Below are positions 5,947 through 11,778 of a stretch of DNA of 13,048 bases, in pieces. The stretch comes from an uncultured Dialister sp. Its GTDB lineage: Bacteria; Bacillota; Negativicutes; Veillonellales; Dialisteraceae. The notes below the pieces were generated by a model. The model searched no databases. It was not told the origin of the DNA and saw only the letters and a program-made list of their open reading frames with translations. How positions within the stretch are numbered: position 1 is the stretch's first letter; the number at the start of each line of letters is the position of its first letter. The stretch lies in NCBI GenBank assembly GCA_900543165.1, contig UQQQ01000055.1, forward strand, positions 1-13,048, read 5' to 3'. The position numbers were made by a program, and so were the translations under genes.

Positions 5947-6768
5947 ATGAGAAATCAGAAGGTCAAAAAAGAACGGCTGGATGTCATGCTCGTAGAGCAG
6001 GGCTTTTTCGACAGCCGGGAGAATGCCAAACGGCATATCATGGCAGGCATCATCCTTGTCAATGATGTGCCTGTCGATAAAGCGGGGACAAAGATTCCCG
6101 TGGATGCAAAGCTTCGGATCAAAGGGCATGTGATGCCGTATGTGGGTCGCGGCGGCTACAAGCTGGAGAAAGCGATCAAGACATTTGGTATCGATATGAA
6201 GGGAAAGGTCATGGCGGATATCGGCGCCTCGACCGGCGGCTTCACTGACTGTGCACTGCAGAATGGGGCGGCGAAGGTCTTTGCTATCGATGTCGGGACC
6301 AATCAGCTCGACTGGAAGCTCCGCTCTCATCCGCAGGTCGTCAATATGGAAAAGACAAATATCAAAGTCGTGACAGAAGAGACGCTGGGGGAGAAGGTCG
6401 ACCTCGTTTCGACGGATGTATCTTTCATATCCGTCCTGAAAATTATTCCGGCGGTGAAATCCATCCTGAAGGAAGATGGCGCGATGGCGATACTGATCAA
6501 GCCGCAGTTTGAAGCCGGCAAGGACAAGGTGGGGAAAGGCGGCATTGTGCGGGAACCGGAAATCCATGAAGAAGTCGTTTCCGATACGCTCGCAGCTTTT
6601 AAAGCAGAAGGTTTCCACTGCTGGGATCTGACATTTTCGCCCATCAAAGGCGGCTCAGGGAATATTGAATTTCTGGCCTATCTGAAGTGGGAAAAGCCGC
6701 AGGAAGGGATCAGTGAAGAACGGATCCGTCAGGTGGTCGAAGAGGCACATGAGACTTTGAAAAAATAG
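5947..6768 (+). CDS. tlyA: TlyA-family rRNA 2'-O-methyltransferase
   Basis: A 273-residue protein of the TlyA/hemolysin A family, which methylates ribose 2'-OH in 16S and/or 23S rRNA and often affects capreomycin sensitivity. Residues 7-66 are an S4 RNA-binding domain (ERLDVMLVEQGFFDSRENAK), followed by the linker YVGRGGYKLEKA (65-76). The FtsJ-like methyltransferase domain has the SAM-binding ADIGASTGGFTDCAL (90-104), FAIDVG, STDVSFIS (Asp157), LIKPQFEAG (Lys185) and GNIEFL (Glu241). The Lys72, Asp157, Lys185, Glu241 set matches the catalytic tetrad of this class. The start is ATG 5947 with AGAGG at 5936-5940; an ATG at 5943 is out of frame. The hemolysin name is historical. It lies in the common ispA–tlyA–nadK order, with dxs missing. 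Confidence 0.94.
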   Translation: MRNQKVKKERLDVMLVEQGFFDSRENAKRHIMAGIILVNDVPVDKAGTKIPVDAKLRIKGHVMPYVGRGGYKLEKAIKTFGIDMKGKVMADIGASTGGFTDCALQNGAAKVFAIDVGTNQLDWKLRSHPQVVNMEKTNIKVVTEETLGEKVDLVSTDVSFISVLKIIPAVKSILKEDGAMAILIKPQFEAGKDKVGKGGIVREPEIHEEVVSDTLAAFKAEGFHCWDLTFSPIKGGSGNIEFLAYLKWEKPQEGISEERIRQVVEEAHETLKK

Positions 6769-6815
6769 GTGTAGAACCATACATTATAAAGATAATGGAC
6801 GAGGCGGTGATTTCA

Positions 6816-7691
6816 TTGCGATTTGCTATTTTTCCGAATCTGGGAAAAGAGAAGCTCTTTACCTTTCTGCCCGAGCTTCTTGGGATGATAGAAGAAAGAG
6901 GGGCGAGCGCGCTGCTGCCGCTTTCTATGAAAGAAGGACTGGAGGCGGGCGGTATCGAGGGGGCTTCTTATGGCAGCATCGATGAGCTGGGAAATTGTGA
7001 CTGCCTGCTCTCTATCGGCGGCGATGGCTCCTTCCTGGGAGCGGCGCGGACGTTTCGCGACTACCCCATCCTGATGGCGGGGATCCACTTGGGTGAGCTG
7101 GGATTTCTGAACAGCATTACCATCGAAGACACTGCTCTGCGTCTGGATCAGATCCTTGCGCGGCACTATACTGAAGAGTCGCGGCTGTTTTTAGACTCTG
7201 TCCTGAAACATGAAGACGGCAGTCAGGAGTGGCTGACGAGCGTGCTGAATGATGTCGTCATCGGGCATAACAAGATCGGGCAGCTGGCAAGGCTGAATCT
7301 TTCCGTCAATGGGCATCTGATCCAGGAATATGCTTCTGACGGGCTCATCGTTTCTTCGCCGACCGGGTCTACCGGTTACGCTCTTTCCTGCGGAGGCCCG
7401 GTCATGGGGCCGAGCGATGACCGCATGATCGTGATCCCCATCTGTGCCCATACGCTGCAGCGTTTCGCCATCGTGTTGAAATGCAGTGATACCGTAGAAG
7501 TCACCGCTCCGCCGCGGGAGAAGAATCTCTGTATTTCGCTCGATGGCAGCGAATCCTGTCCTTTCAAAACGACAGACCGGCTTTTTATCAAAGGAGCGAA
7601 TAAACCGATCCGCTTTATCCGCTTTGCCGACCAGGATTTCTTCGGGACGATCACCAAGAAGCTGGTGAGGAAGATATATGAGACGGTGTAG
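6816..7691 (+). CDS. nadK: NAD kinase (TTG start)
   Basis: This enzyme phosphorylates NAD to NADP with ATP or polyphosphate. Visible motifs are SIGGDGSFLGAARTF (GGDG at residues 68-71 from the TTG), the NDVVIGH stretch (Asn145, Asp146), the glycine-rich SPTGSTGYALSCGGPVM (181-197) and the C-terminal DFFGTITKKL. The frame is open from ATG 6795, but that ATG has no ribosome binding site. TTG 6816 is preceded by GGCGGTGAT (6803-6811), a near-perfect Shine-Dalgarno site, and gives MRFAIFPNLGK, the usual NAD kinase beginning. I therefore call 291 residues from TTG. It lies 47 bp after tlyA and is probably in the same operon; weak promoter-like AT sequence (TATAAA, GATAAT) lies at 6785-6796. The argR and recN genes that often follow are not here. 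Confidence 0.93.
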   Translation: MRFAIFPNLGKEKLFTFLPELLGMIEERGASALLPLSMKEGLEAGGIEGASYGSIDELGNCDCLLSIGGDGSFLGAARTFRDYPILMAGIHLGELGFLNSITIEDTALRLDQILARHYTEESRLFLDSVLKHEDGSQEWLTSVLNDVVIGHNKIGQLARLNLSVNGHLIQEYASDGLIVSSPTGSTGYALSCGGPVMGPSDDRMIVIPICAHTLQRFAIVLKCSDTVEVTAPPREKNLCISLDGSESCPFKTTDRLFIKGANKPIRFIRFADQDFFGTITKKLVRKIYETV

Positions 7692-7718
7692 AAAAGGGCT
7701 CGGGATTAGGAACCTCGA

Positions 7719-7746
7719 GTGACTAGTGACTGGTGACTGGTGACTT
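7719..7746. repeat. Heptanucleotide tandem repeat, copy 2
   Basis: Four consecutive 7-nt units: GTGACTA, GTGACTG, GTGACTG, GTGACTT. In reverse complement they read AAGTCAC CAGTCAC CAGTCAC TAGTCAC, matching the tail of repeat A at 11976-12000. GGGATTAGG lies just upstream at 7702-7710. Confidence 0.75.
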
Positions 7747-7760
7747 GAATACTACTTTCA

Positions 7761-7812
7761 GGCATTGCCATTATGTATAACTCCGCGGCGCTTCTGATTT
7801 TTATGCGCCGCA
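7761..7812. repeat. GC-rich palindromic module B
   Basis: GGCATTGCC begins the module. It contains a perfect 7-bp stem GCGGCGC (7785-7791) / GCGCCGC (7805-7811) around 13 nt of AT-rich loop. A decayed copy of the stem side is at 9145-9166, and a GGCATTGCC-led relative is at 9381-9406. It sits inside the composite repeat after nadK and could also act as a weak transcript end for nadK. Confidence 0.6.
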
Positions 7813-7902
7813 CTACCCCCGTTGAAACGTCTGAATCTATGAACTCACCAAACCTCTTTCATCCGCAATCACAGGGCAGCACGCCCCACGGGCTAACCCT
7901 GA
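7804..7902 (-). repeat. Interspersed repeat A, copy 2 (inverted)
   Basis: Read on the minus strand, 7894 down to 7804 is almost the same as 9064-9153 on the plus strand over about 90 nt (AGCCCGTGGGG, GTGCTGCCCTGTGATTGCGG, ATGAAAGAGGTTT, TTCATAGATTCAGACG, GTGCGGCGCA). The outer stem here is CAGGG/CCCTG (7872-7876 / 7897-7901). With the copy at 9064 it forms long inverted arms around rplU–prp–rpmA. Confidence 0.8.
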
Positions 7903-7913
7903 CCCCAATTTCC

Positions 7914-7952
7914 AAATAGATGTCAAAAAACATTTGACATCTATTTTTATTT
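7914..7952 (+). terminator. Terminator hairpin between nadK and rplU
   Basis: Perfect 14-bp stem AAATAGATGTCAAA (7914-7927) / TTTGACATCTATTT (7933-7946) with loop AAACA, followed by TTATTTCT. It would end transcription arriving from nadK. The stem is AT-rich, and the T-rich flanks on both sides may let it work in both directions. Its right arm includes the -35 box of the rplU promoter. Confidence 0.7.
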
Positions 7953-7962
7953 CTGATAAAAT
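7934..7962 (+). promoter_or_regulatory. Strong sigma-A promoter of rplU–prp–rpmA
   Basis: Consensus -35 TTGACA (7934-7939), 17-nt spacer, -10 TAAAAT (7957-7962, 5 of 6). The predicted start is near 7969, giving a leader of about 100 nt before rplU. The TTGACA lies inside the 3' arm of the terminator hairpin, so arriving polymerases and initiating polymerases share this DNA. Confidence 0.88.
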
Positions 7963-7969
7963 AATCAAG

Positions 7970-8056
7970 TCATTGTACAAGGTGCCATGACGCAACCGCA
8001 CGGAGACGGCTCCGTAAATGCTTTTGCAAGCTGCCATATTCGGCGAGTATAGTAAA
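7970..8056 (+). ncRNA. L21 leader-like structured 5' UTR of rplU
   Basis: The leader between the promoter and rplU folds into short stems: ACGGAG/CTCCGT with an ACGG loop (8000-8015), GCTT/AAGC (8020-8031) and GCC/GGC (8033-8044), preceded by AAGGTGCC at 7979-7986. Firmicutes are known to carry a conserved L21 leader RNA upstream of rplU, thought to control the operon by L21 feedback, and position and size fit that. I assign it by position and fold, not by covariance search. No tight terminator is seen before the start codon, so control of translation or mRNA stability seems more likely than attenuation. Confidence 0.6.
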
Positions 8057-8070
8057 GAGGAGGTGCACAC

Positions 8071-8379
8071 ATGTACGCAATTATCAAAACCGGTGGTAAA
8101 CAGTACTGCGTTGAAGAAGGCAAAGTCATTACCATTGAAAAACTGGACGTTGAAGCAGGCGCAGAAGTAGCTTTTGATGAAGTTCTTCTCGTATCCGGTG
8201 ACAGCGTAAAGATTGGCCAGCCAACCGTTGCAGGCGCAAAGGTTACCGGCAAGGTTCTGGAACAGGGTAAAGGCGCTAAGATTCGTATTTTCAAATACAA
8301 AGCTAAGTCCAACTACCGTCGTCGTCAGGGCCATCGTCAGCCTTTCACCAAGGTTCAGATCAAAAAGATCGAAGGCTAA
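8071..8379 (+). CDS. rplU: 50S ribosomal protein L21
   Basis: A 102-residue large-subunit protein that binds 23S rRNA. It has the family opening MYAIIKTGGKQY and the basic C-terminal signature YKAKSNYRRRQGHRQPFTKV. A very strong ribosome binding site AGGAGGTG (8058-8065) precedes ATG 8071. Its stop codon overlaps the prp start (TAATG), so the two are translationally coupled. Restricted codon use, like efp, fits high expression. Expressed from the promoter at 7934-7962. Confidence 0.98.
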   Translation: MYAIIKTGGKQYCVEEGKVITIEKLDVEAGAEVAFDEVLLVSGDSVKIGQPTVAGAKVTGKVLEQGKGAKIRIFKYKAKSNYRRRQGHRQPFTKVQIKKIEG

Positions 8380-8702
8380 TGATTACCGCAAGACTACATT
8401 TAGTCGAAGGACTCTATCAGGGATTTACCATTACCGGCCATGCCGATGGGGCGAGGGAAGATAATGAGTACGATCTCATCTGTGCAGCGGTGTCGGCAAT
8501 CACATTGACGATCGCTGCCGGACTGCAGGATATCCTGCAGATGGATGGGACTTTTGATTCGAAATCCGGCTTCATGAATGTGGATCTTCAGTCGCATGCG
8601 AATGAAAAGAGCCAGATTCTGATAGAAACCATGGTTCATGGTTTGGAAGCCATTCAGGAGCAGTATCCTGATAAACTTAAAATTATAACGGCAAAGGGGT
8701 GA
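8379..8702 (+). CDS. prp: Ribosomal-processing cysteine protease Prp
   Basis: A 107-residue protein of the YsxB/Prp family, encoded between rplU and rpmA in Firmicutes, that removes the N-terminal extension of L27. The catalytic pair is visible as His21 in ITGHADGA and Cys35 in DLICAAVSA. The C-terminal half (ILIETMVHGLEAIQEQYPD) is the usual helix. The ATG at 8379 shares an A with the rplU stop. Its stop (8700-8702) lies within the ribosome binding region of rpmA. The matching cleavable substrate is the next gene, which supports the assignment. Confidence 0.93.
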   Translation: MITARLHLVEGLYQGFTITGHADGAREDNEYDLICAAVSAITLTIAAGLQDILQMDGTFDSKSGFMNVDLQSHANEKSQILIETMVHGLEAIQEQYPDKLKIITAKG

Positions 8703-8707
8703 ATTAC

Positions 8708-8992
8708 ATGTTACTGTTTGATCTTCAGTTATTCGCTCATAAAAAAGGTGTTTCCAGCACAAAGAACGGCCGCGACTCCAATGCGCAGCGCCTGGGAACC
8801 AAAATGCACGCAGGTCAGATCGCTAAACCTGGCAACATCATCGTTCGTCAGAGAGGCACCCATCTCCATCCGGGTCTGAACGTTAAGATTGGCAAGGACG
8901 ATACGCTCTTTGCAGTCGCAGAAGGCAGAGTGGCTTTCGAACGTCTCGGCAGAGATAAGAGACAGGTCAGCGTTTATCCTGTAGGTGAATAA
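8708..8992 (+). CDS. rpmA: 50S ribosomal protein L27 with cleavable N-terminal extension
   Basis: L27 reaches toward the peptidyl transferase centre with its N-terminus. The protein has 94 residues: the leader MLLFDLQLF, then AHKKGVSSTKNGRDS, RLGTKMHAG, IIVRQRGTHLHPG and GKDDTLFAVAEG. The leader matches the Firmicute type that Prp cuts between Phe9 and Ala10 to expose AHKKG. ATG 8708 is preferred over GTG 8699 because AAAGGGGTGA (8693-8702) is the ribosome binding site and the GTG lies inside it. The gap from prp is 5 nt. A strong terminator follows at 9003. Confidence 0.97.
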   Translation: MLLFDLQLFAHKKGVSSTKNGRDSNAQRLGTKMHAGQIAKPGNIIVRQRGTHLHPGLNVKIGKDDTLFAVAEGRVAFERLGRDKRQVSVYPVGE

Positions 8993-9002
8993 TCTAAACA
9001 TA

Positions 9003-9037
9003 AAGAGCTGTACTCAAAAGAGTACGGCTTTTTTATT
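9003..9037 (+). terminator. Rho-independent terminator after rpmA
   Basis: AGCTGTACTC (9006-9015), loop AAAA, GAGTACGGCT (9020-9029) pair over 10 positions with one G·U, followed by a run of T (9029-9034) and ATTT. It ends the rplU operon. Confidence 0.93.
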
Positions 9038-9049
9038 TGCCTCATCAGA

Positions 9050-9153
9050 GTGCCTTTCAGGAGAGCCCGTGGGGTGTGCTGCCCTGTGATTGCGGATGAA
9101 AGAGGTTTTGGGGTTCATAGATTCAGACGGTTCAAAGGGAGTGGTGCGGCGCA
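9050..9153 (+). repeat. Interspersed repeat A, copy 3
   Basis: The core 9064-9153 is nearly identical to the reverse complement of 7804-7894, with one short indel and a few substitutions. The stem is reduced to CAGG/CCTG (9058-9061 and 9082-9085). It is followed by a degraded form of the GC palindrome and begins about 20 bp after the rpmA terminator. Confidence 0.8.
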
Positions 9154-9226
9154 AAAAAATAATGAAGCGCTACACCTTTCTTATTGACCCCGTTGAAACA
9201 GTTTAAGTTTGCGAGCAAGGATGAGT

Positions 9227-9264
9227 GGCTAGGGATTAGGCGTCTTAAGCGACTAGGGGCTAGG
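9227..9264. repeat. Degenerate heptad-like repeat strings
   Basis: GGCTAGGGATTAGG, then AAGCGACTAGGGGCTAGG: repeated CTAGG, GGATTAGG and GACTAG strings like those beside the heptamer repeats at 7702-7725 and 12005-12019 (reverse complement). Confidence 0.45.
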
Positions 9265-9284
9265 AGACATCAGACTTTCGTATC

Positions 9285-9310
9285 GTCATTTCGAGCGAAG
9301 CGAGAAATCT
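9285..9310. repeat. GTCATTTCGAGCGAAGCGAG-type element (half)
   Basis: GTCATTTCGAGCGAAGCGAG followed by AAATCT. Strings of this form, often paired with a CTTCGACTC…CTCAGGATGAC partner, are familiar from many bacterial genomes as dispersed repeats. Here the partner type (element D) lies about 260 bp downstream. Recognition is from memory. Confidence 0.5.
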
Positions 9311-9406
9311 TTCTCGTTCGCCGCTCAGTGGTCGATGTGTGAAAACCCAAAACGGGAAACCTGCCATCCGCAGATCTTCGGGCATTGCCGCTATTTGTAC
9401 GCTGCG

Positions 9407-9564
9407 GGAAACATTGATTCAATCGCTATCAGATTTTACTCTTGAATTTTTATGCATAGCGGGGAATAGGGGGCGCGAATAGCGAGCTATGTAAGGAAGG
9501 TTATGACGAAGCTATGTATAAAAATTCTTGTAAAAGCTGACTCTGTGATTGAATCAGCGTTTCC
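9407..9564. mobile_element. 158-bp MITE-like element F with ~54-bp terminal inverted repeats
   Basis: The left end (GGAAACATTGATTCAATCGC) and the reverse complement of the right end (GGAAACGCTGATTCAATCAC) align for about 54 nt, ending in TTTTTATGCATAGC versus TTTTTATACATAGC. Some 50 nt lie between the arms, with no gene. The ends are shared with the 56-bp copy at 4958-5013, so this is an interspersed family, probably non-autonomous. No transposase is in the window, so the mobilising enzyme is unknown. The left end abuts a GGCATTGCC module and the right end abuts element D. Confidence 0.7.
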
Positions 9565-9566
9565 TT

Positions 9567-9645
9567 AGATCCTTCGACTCAGTTCTCCTGTTTCAGATAC
9601 GCCATTTTCTAACATACGACGTTTCTCTCCCTCAGGATGACGAAA
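9567..9645. repeat. Element D, copy 1
   Basis: About 79 bp beginning AGATCCTTCGACTCAG and ending CCCTCAGGATGACGAAA. The ends match copy 2 at 11872-11952, including ACGACGTTTC/AACGTCGTTTC before the right end. ATCCT/AGGAT form short inverted ends. No coding potential is seen. Confidence 0.7.
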
Positions 9646-9683
9646 TGCGTTGCGCCGGCACTTCTCACTCCTCACGTAAGAGT

Positions 9684-9737
9684 AGAGCTTTTATTCACTA
9701 TCAAAGGGTGCTTTGCTCCACGGGCTAACCCTTTCCC
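9684..9737 (-). repeat. Interspersed repeat A, copy 4 (inverted, divergent)
   Basis: On the minus strand this reads GGGTTAGCCCGTGGAGC, then CACCCTTTGATAGTGAATAA, then AAGCTC, following the A consensus. The outer stem is AAAGGG (9703-9708) / CCCTTT (9729-9734), a changed but still pairing version of the stem in copies 1 and 2. Confidence 0.65.
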
Positions 9738-9835
9738 TGGTCACTGCTTTCTGGCTACAAGACATCGGTCATCACTCACGCAGATCCTCACATACTCAAA
9801 TCTCATCAAATGATGCAACTATCGAAATTCAGCTA

Positions 9836-9864
9836 TTGACGCATTTTCATTTTTATACTACCAT
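9836..9864 (+). promoter_or_regulatory. Possible dapB promoter
   Basis: TTGACG (9836-9841), 17-nt spacer, TACCAT (9859-9864, 4 of 6). The start would be near 9871, leaving a leader of about 60 nt. A second TTGAC at 9864 lacks a -10 box. I saw no lysine riboswitch or T-box motif upstream of dapB. Confidence 0.35.
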
Positions 9865-9932
9865 TGACTTAAATCTATTCAAAAGCGGTGGGGGAAGTCT
9901 GTGTCCTCACTTGCTATAAAGGAGGAGTCAGA

Positions 9933-10724
9933 ATGATTCGTGTATTAGTGAATGGGGCTGCAGGACGCATGGGTAGCGAGGTTGTCCGCTCAGTCCTCGC
10001 AGAAGATGGCCTGGAGCTTTGCGGCGGCGTCGATATCGGTGCGGCTGGCAAGGATTTGGGAGAAGCGATCGGTATCGGACACAATGGGATGATCATTGAT
10101 AAGACGCTGGAGGAAGCATTTGCCAAAGGCAAGCCGGATGTGATCGTTGATTTCACCAATCCGAAGGTCATTTATGAAAATGCAAAGTATGTCCTTGAAA
10201 ATGGGGTCAATATCGTCATCGGAACGACCGGCCTTACGGCTGAGCAGAGAGAGGAACTCGCCGGCATTGCCAAAAAGACAGGCGCCAATGGACTTGTTGC
10301 ACCGAATTTCTCTTTGGGAGCTGTCCTTCTGATGAAGGTATCGGCTGAGATTTCCAAATACATGCCGAACGCTGAAATCATCGAGCTCCATCACAATCAT
10401 AAATATGATGCTCCTTCCGGCACAGCGAAGCTGACTGCCGAAAAAATGGCAGCTGCCCGCACCATGGAACCGGAAGCGGATGAAACAAAGGAAAGCCTGC
10501 CGGGCGTTCGCGGTGGCAAGTACGAAGGGATCACCATCCACTCTGTCCGCCTCCCGGGCTATGTGGCACATCAGGAAGTCCTCTTTGGCGGTTATGGGGA
10601 AATCCTGACCCTGCGTCATGATTCTCTGGATCGTAAATCCTTTATGCCGGGCGTCATGCTTGCCTGCAAGAAGTGCATGACGGTCAAAGGCTTTGTTTAT
10701 GGACTTGAAAATTATTTGGAATGA
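9933..10724 (+). CDS. dapB: 4-hydroxy-tetrahydrodipicolinate reductase
   Basis: DapB reduces the product of DapA with NAD(P)H in the diaminopimelate and lysine pathway. The protein has 263 residues. The nucleotide-binding loop VNGAAGRMG (6-14) is at the N-terminus, VDFTNP and IGTTGLT follow, and the substrate signature ELHHNHKYDAPSGTA with its catalytic His and Lys lies in the middle. The end RHDSLDRKSFMPGVMLA is typical. The frame is open from 9888, but ATG 9933 has AAAGGAGG at 9918-9925 and starts directly with the Rossmann strand, so I choose it. It lies 12 bp before asd, so the two form an operon. Diaminopimelate here would feed peptidoglycan as well as lysine. Confidence 0.96.
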   Translation: MIRVLVNGAAGRMGSEVVRSVLAEDGLELCGGVDIGAAGKDLGEAIGIGHNGMIIDKTLEEAFAKGKPDVIVDFTNPKVIYENAKYVLENGVNIVIGTTGLTAEQREELAGIAKKTGANGLVAPNFSLGAVLLMKVSAEISKYMPNAEIIELHHNHKYDAPSGTAKLTAEKMAAARTMEPEADETKESLPGVRGGKYEGITIHSVRLPGYVAHQEVLFGGYGEILTLRHDSLDRKSFMPGVMLACKKCMTVKGFVYGLENYLE

Positions 10725-10736
10725 GGTGCTTGAACT

Positions 10737-11771
10737 ATGAGTAAACTCCCGCGCGTCGCCGTCCTTGGTGCTACTGGTGCCGTCGGACAGGAATTTATCC
10801 GTCTGTTTGAAGAAAGAAATTTCCAGTTCGCTTCCCTGAAGCTTCTGGCCTCCAAACGCAGTGCAGGCAAGAAGCTCATGGTCTGCGGCAAGGAATATAC
10901 GGTAGAGGAAGCCAAGCCGGAATCTTTTGAAAACATTGATGTGGCTCTCTTTGCAGGCGGCAGCATCAGCAAGACGCTGGCACCGGAAGCCGCCAAACGC
11001 GGTGCTGTAGTCATCGATAACTCCTCCACCTTCCGTATGGATCCGGAAGTACCGCTCGTCATCCCGGAAATCAACCCGGAGGATATCGCAAAGCACAAAG
11101 GCATCATCGCAAATCCGAACTGCTCCACCATCATCATGCTGATGGCGCTGAAGCCGATTTATGACCTTTCCCGCATCAGACGCATCGTCGTCAGCACCTA
11201 TCAGGCCGTATCCGGTGCAGGCAAAGAAGGCATCGATGAGCTGTATGAAGAAGCTGCCGCTTTTGCGAAAGGCGAGAATTATGAACCGAAGATCCTTCCG
11301 TCGGCCAGCCTTCCGAAGCATTACCAGATCGCATACAATCTGATCCCGCAGATCGACATCTTCCTGGATAATGACTACACCAAGGAAGAAATGAAGATGG
11401 TGAATGAAACTCACAAAATCATGCATGATGCGGAAATCGGCATCACTCCGACCGCTGTTCGTGTACCGGTCGCAAGAAGCCATGCAGAGTCCATCTATGT
11501 GGAAACCGAAGAACCGCTTACGGTAGAACAGGTGAAGAAAGCGATCGAAGCCTTCGAGGGCGCAGAACTGGTCGATGATGTAAAGAATATGATCTACCCG
11601 ATGCCGCTTGATACCTCGGATAAGACAGATGTGGCCGTCGGCCGTATCCGTAAGGATCTCGTGAATCCGAATGGTATCAACCTCTGGGTGTCTGGCGATC
11701 AGATCAGAAAAGGCGCAGCGCTCAATACCCTGCAGATCGCAGAGTATATGATCGCGCATGATATGTTATAA
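10737..11771 (+). CDS. asd: Aspartate-semialdehyde dehydrogenase
   Basis: Asd reduces aspartyl phosphate to aspartate semialdehyde with NADPH, supplying DapA and also the threonine and methionine branch. The protein has 344 residues. It shows the NADP loop VLGATGAVGQ (9-18), DNSSTFRM (94-101), the catalytic cysteine in NPNCST (Cys129), Gln156 in TYQAVSGAG, and the RVPVARSHAE stretch with Arg247 and His249. GAGGTG at 10723-10728 overlaps the dapB stop and supports ATG 10737. No terminator of ordinary form follows; a repeat block separates it from dapA by 281 bp. Confidence 0.97.
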   Translation: MSKLPRVAVLGATGAVGQEFIRLFEERNFQFASLKLLASKRSAGKKLMVCGKEYTVEEAKPESFENIDVALFAGGSISKTLAPEAAKRGAVVIDNSSTFRMDPEVPLVIPEINPEDIAKHKGIIANPNCSTIIMLMALKPIYDLSRIRRIVVSTYQAVSGAGKEGIDELYEEAAAFAKGENYEPKILPSASLPKHYQIAYNLIPQIDIFLDNDYTKEEMKMVNETHKIMHDAEIGITPTAVRVPVARSHAESIYVETEEPLTVEQVKKAIEAFEGAELVDDVKNMIYPMPLDTSDKTDVAVGRIRKDLVNPNGINLWVSGDQIRKGAALNTLQIAEYMIAHDML

Positions 11772-11778
11772 AAATGAT

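Larger units (their letters stand above)
9036..9870. other. About 840-bp non-coding repeat mosaic
   Basis: This is the longest gene-free stretch. In order it holds repeat A copy 3 (9050-9153), a decayed B palindrome side (9145-9166), CCCCGTTGAAAC (9188-9199), GGCTAGGGATTAGG and related heptad-like strings (9227-9264), the GTCATTTCGAGCGAAGCGAG string (9285-9310), a GGCATTGCC module (9381-9406), the 158-bp inverted-repeat element F (9407-9564), element D copy 1 (9567-9645), and repeat A copy 4 on the minus strand (9684-9737). From 9738 to 9835 I see nothing recognisable. A short open frame at 9713-9919 is not convincing as a gene. Confidence 0.75.

Noticed and set aside
5569..6618. Minus-strand open frame of 349 codons opposite ispA and tlyA
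   Set aside because: It overlaps two well-supported genes in antisense, and its protein is rich in His, Cys and Phe, as is usual for codon-bias shadows.
7719..7746. Heptamer repeats as a CRISPR array
   Set aside because: Units are 7 nt with no spacers between them, and no cas genes are present.
7837..8334. Minus-strand open frame over the rplU promoter region
   Set aside because: It runs antisense through the repeat, promoter, leader and rplU and has no ribosome binding site or motif.
9713..9919. Short + strand open frame before dapB
   Set aside because: It begins inside repeat A copy 4, lacks a ribosome binding site and overlaps the dapB leader.
9738..9932. Lysine riboswitch or T-box before dapB
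   Set aside because: No matching conserved motifs, no specifier-type stem and no terminator/antiterminator pair were seen.
9990..11759. Long minus-strand open frame (589 codons) opposite dapB and asd
   Set aside because: It is a shadow: both + strand genes are complete with clear motifs and ribosome binding sites, and the antisense protein has no recognisable motif.
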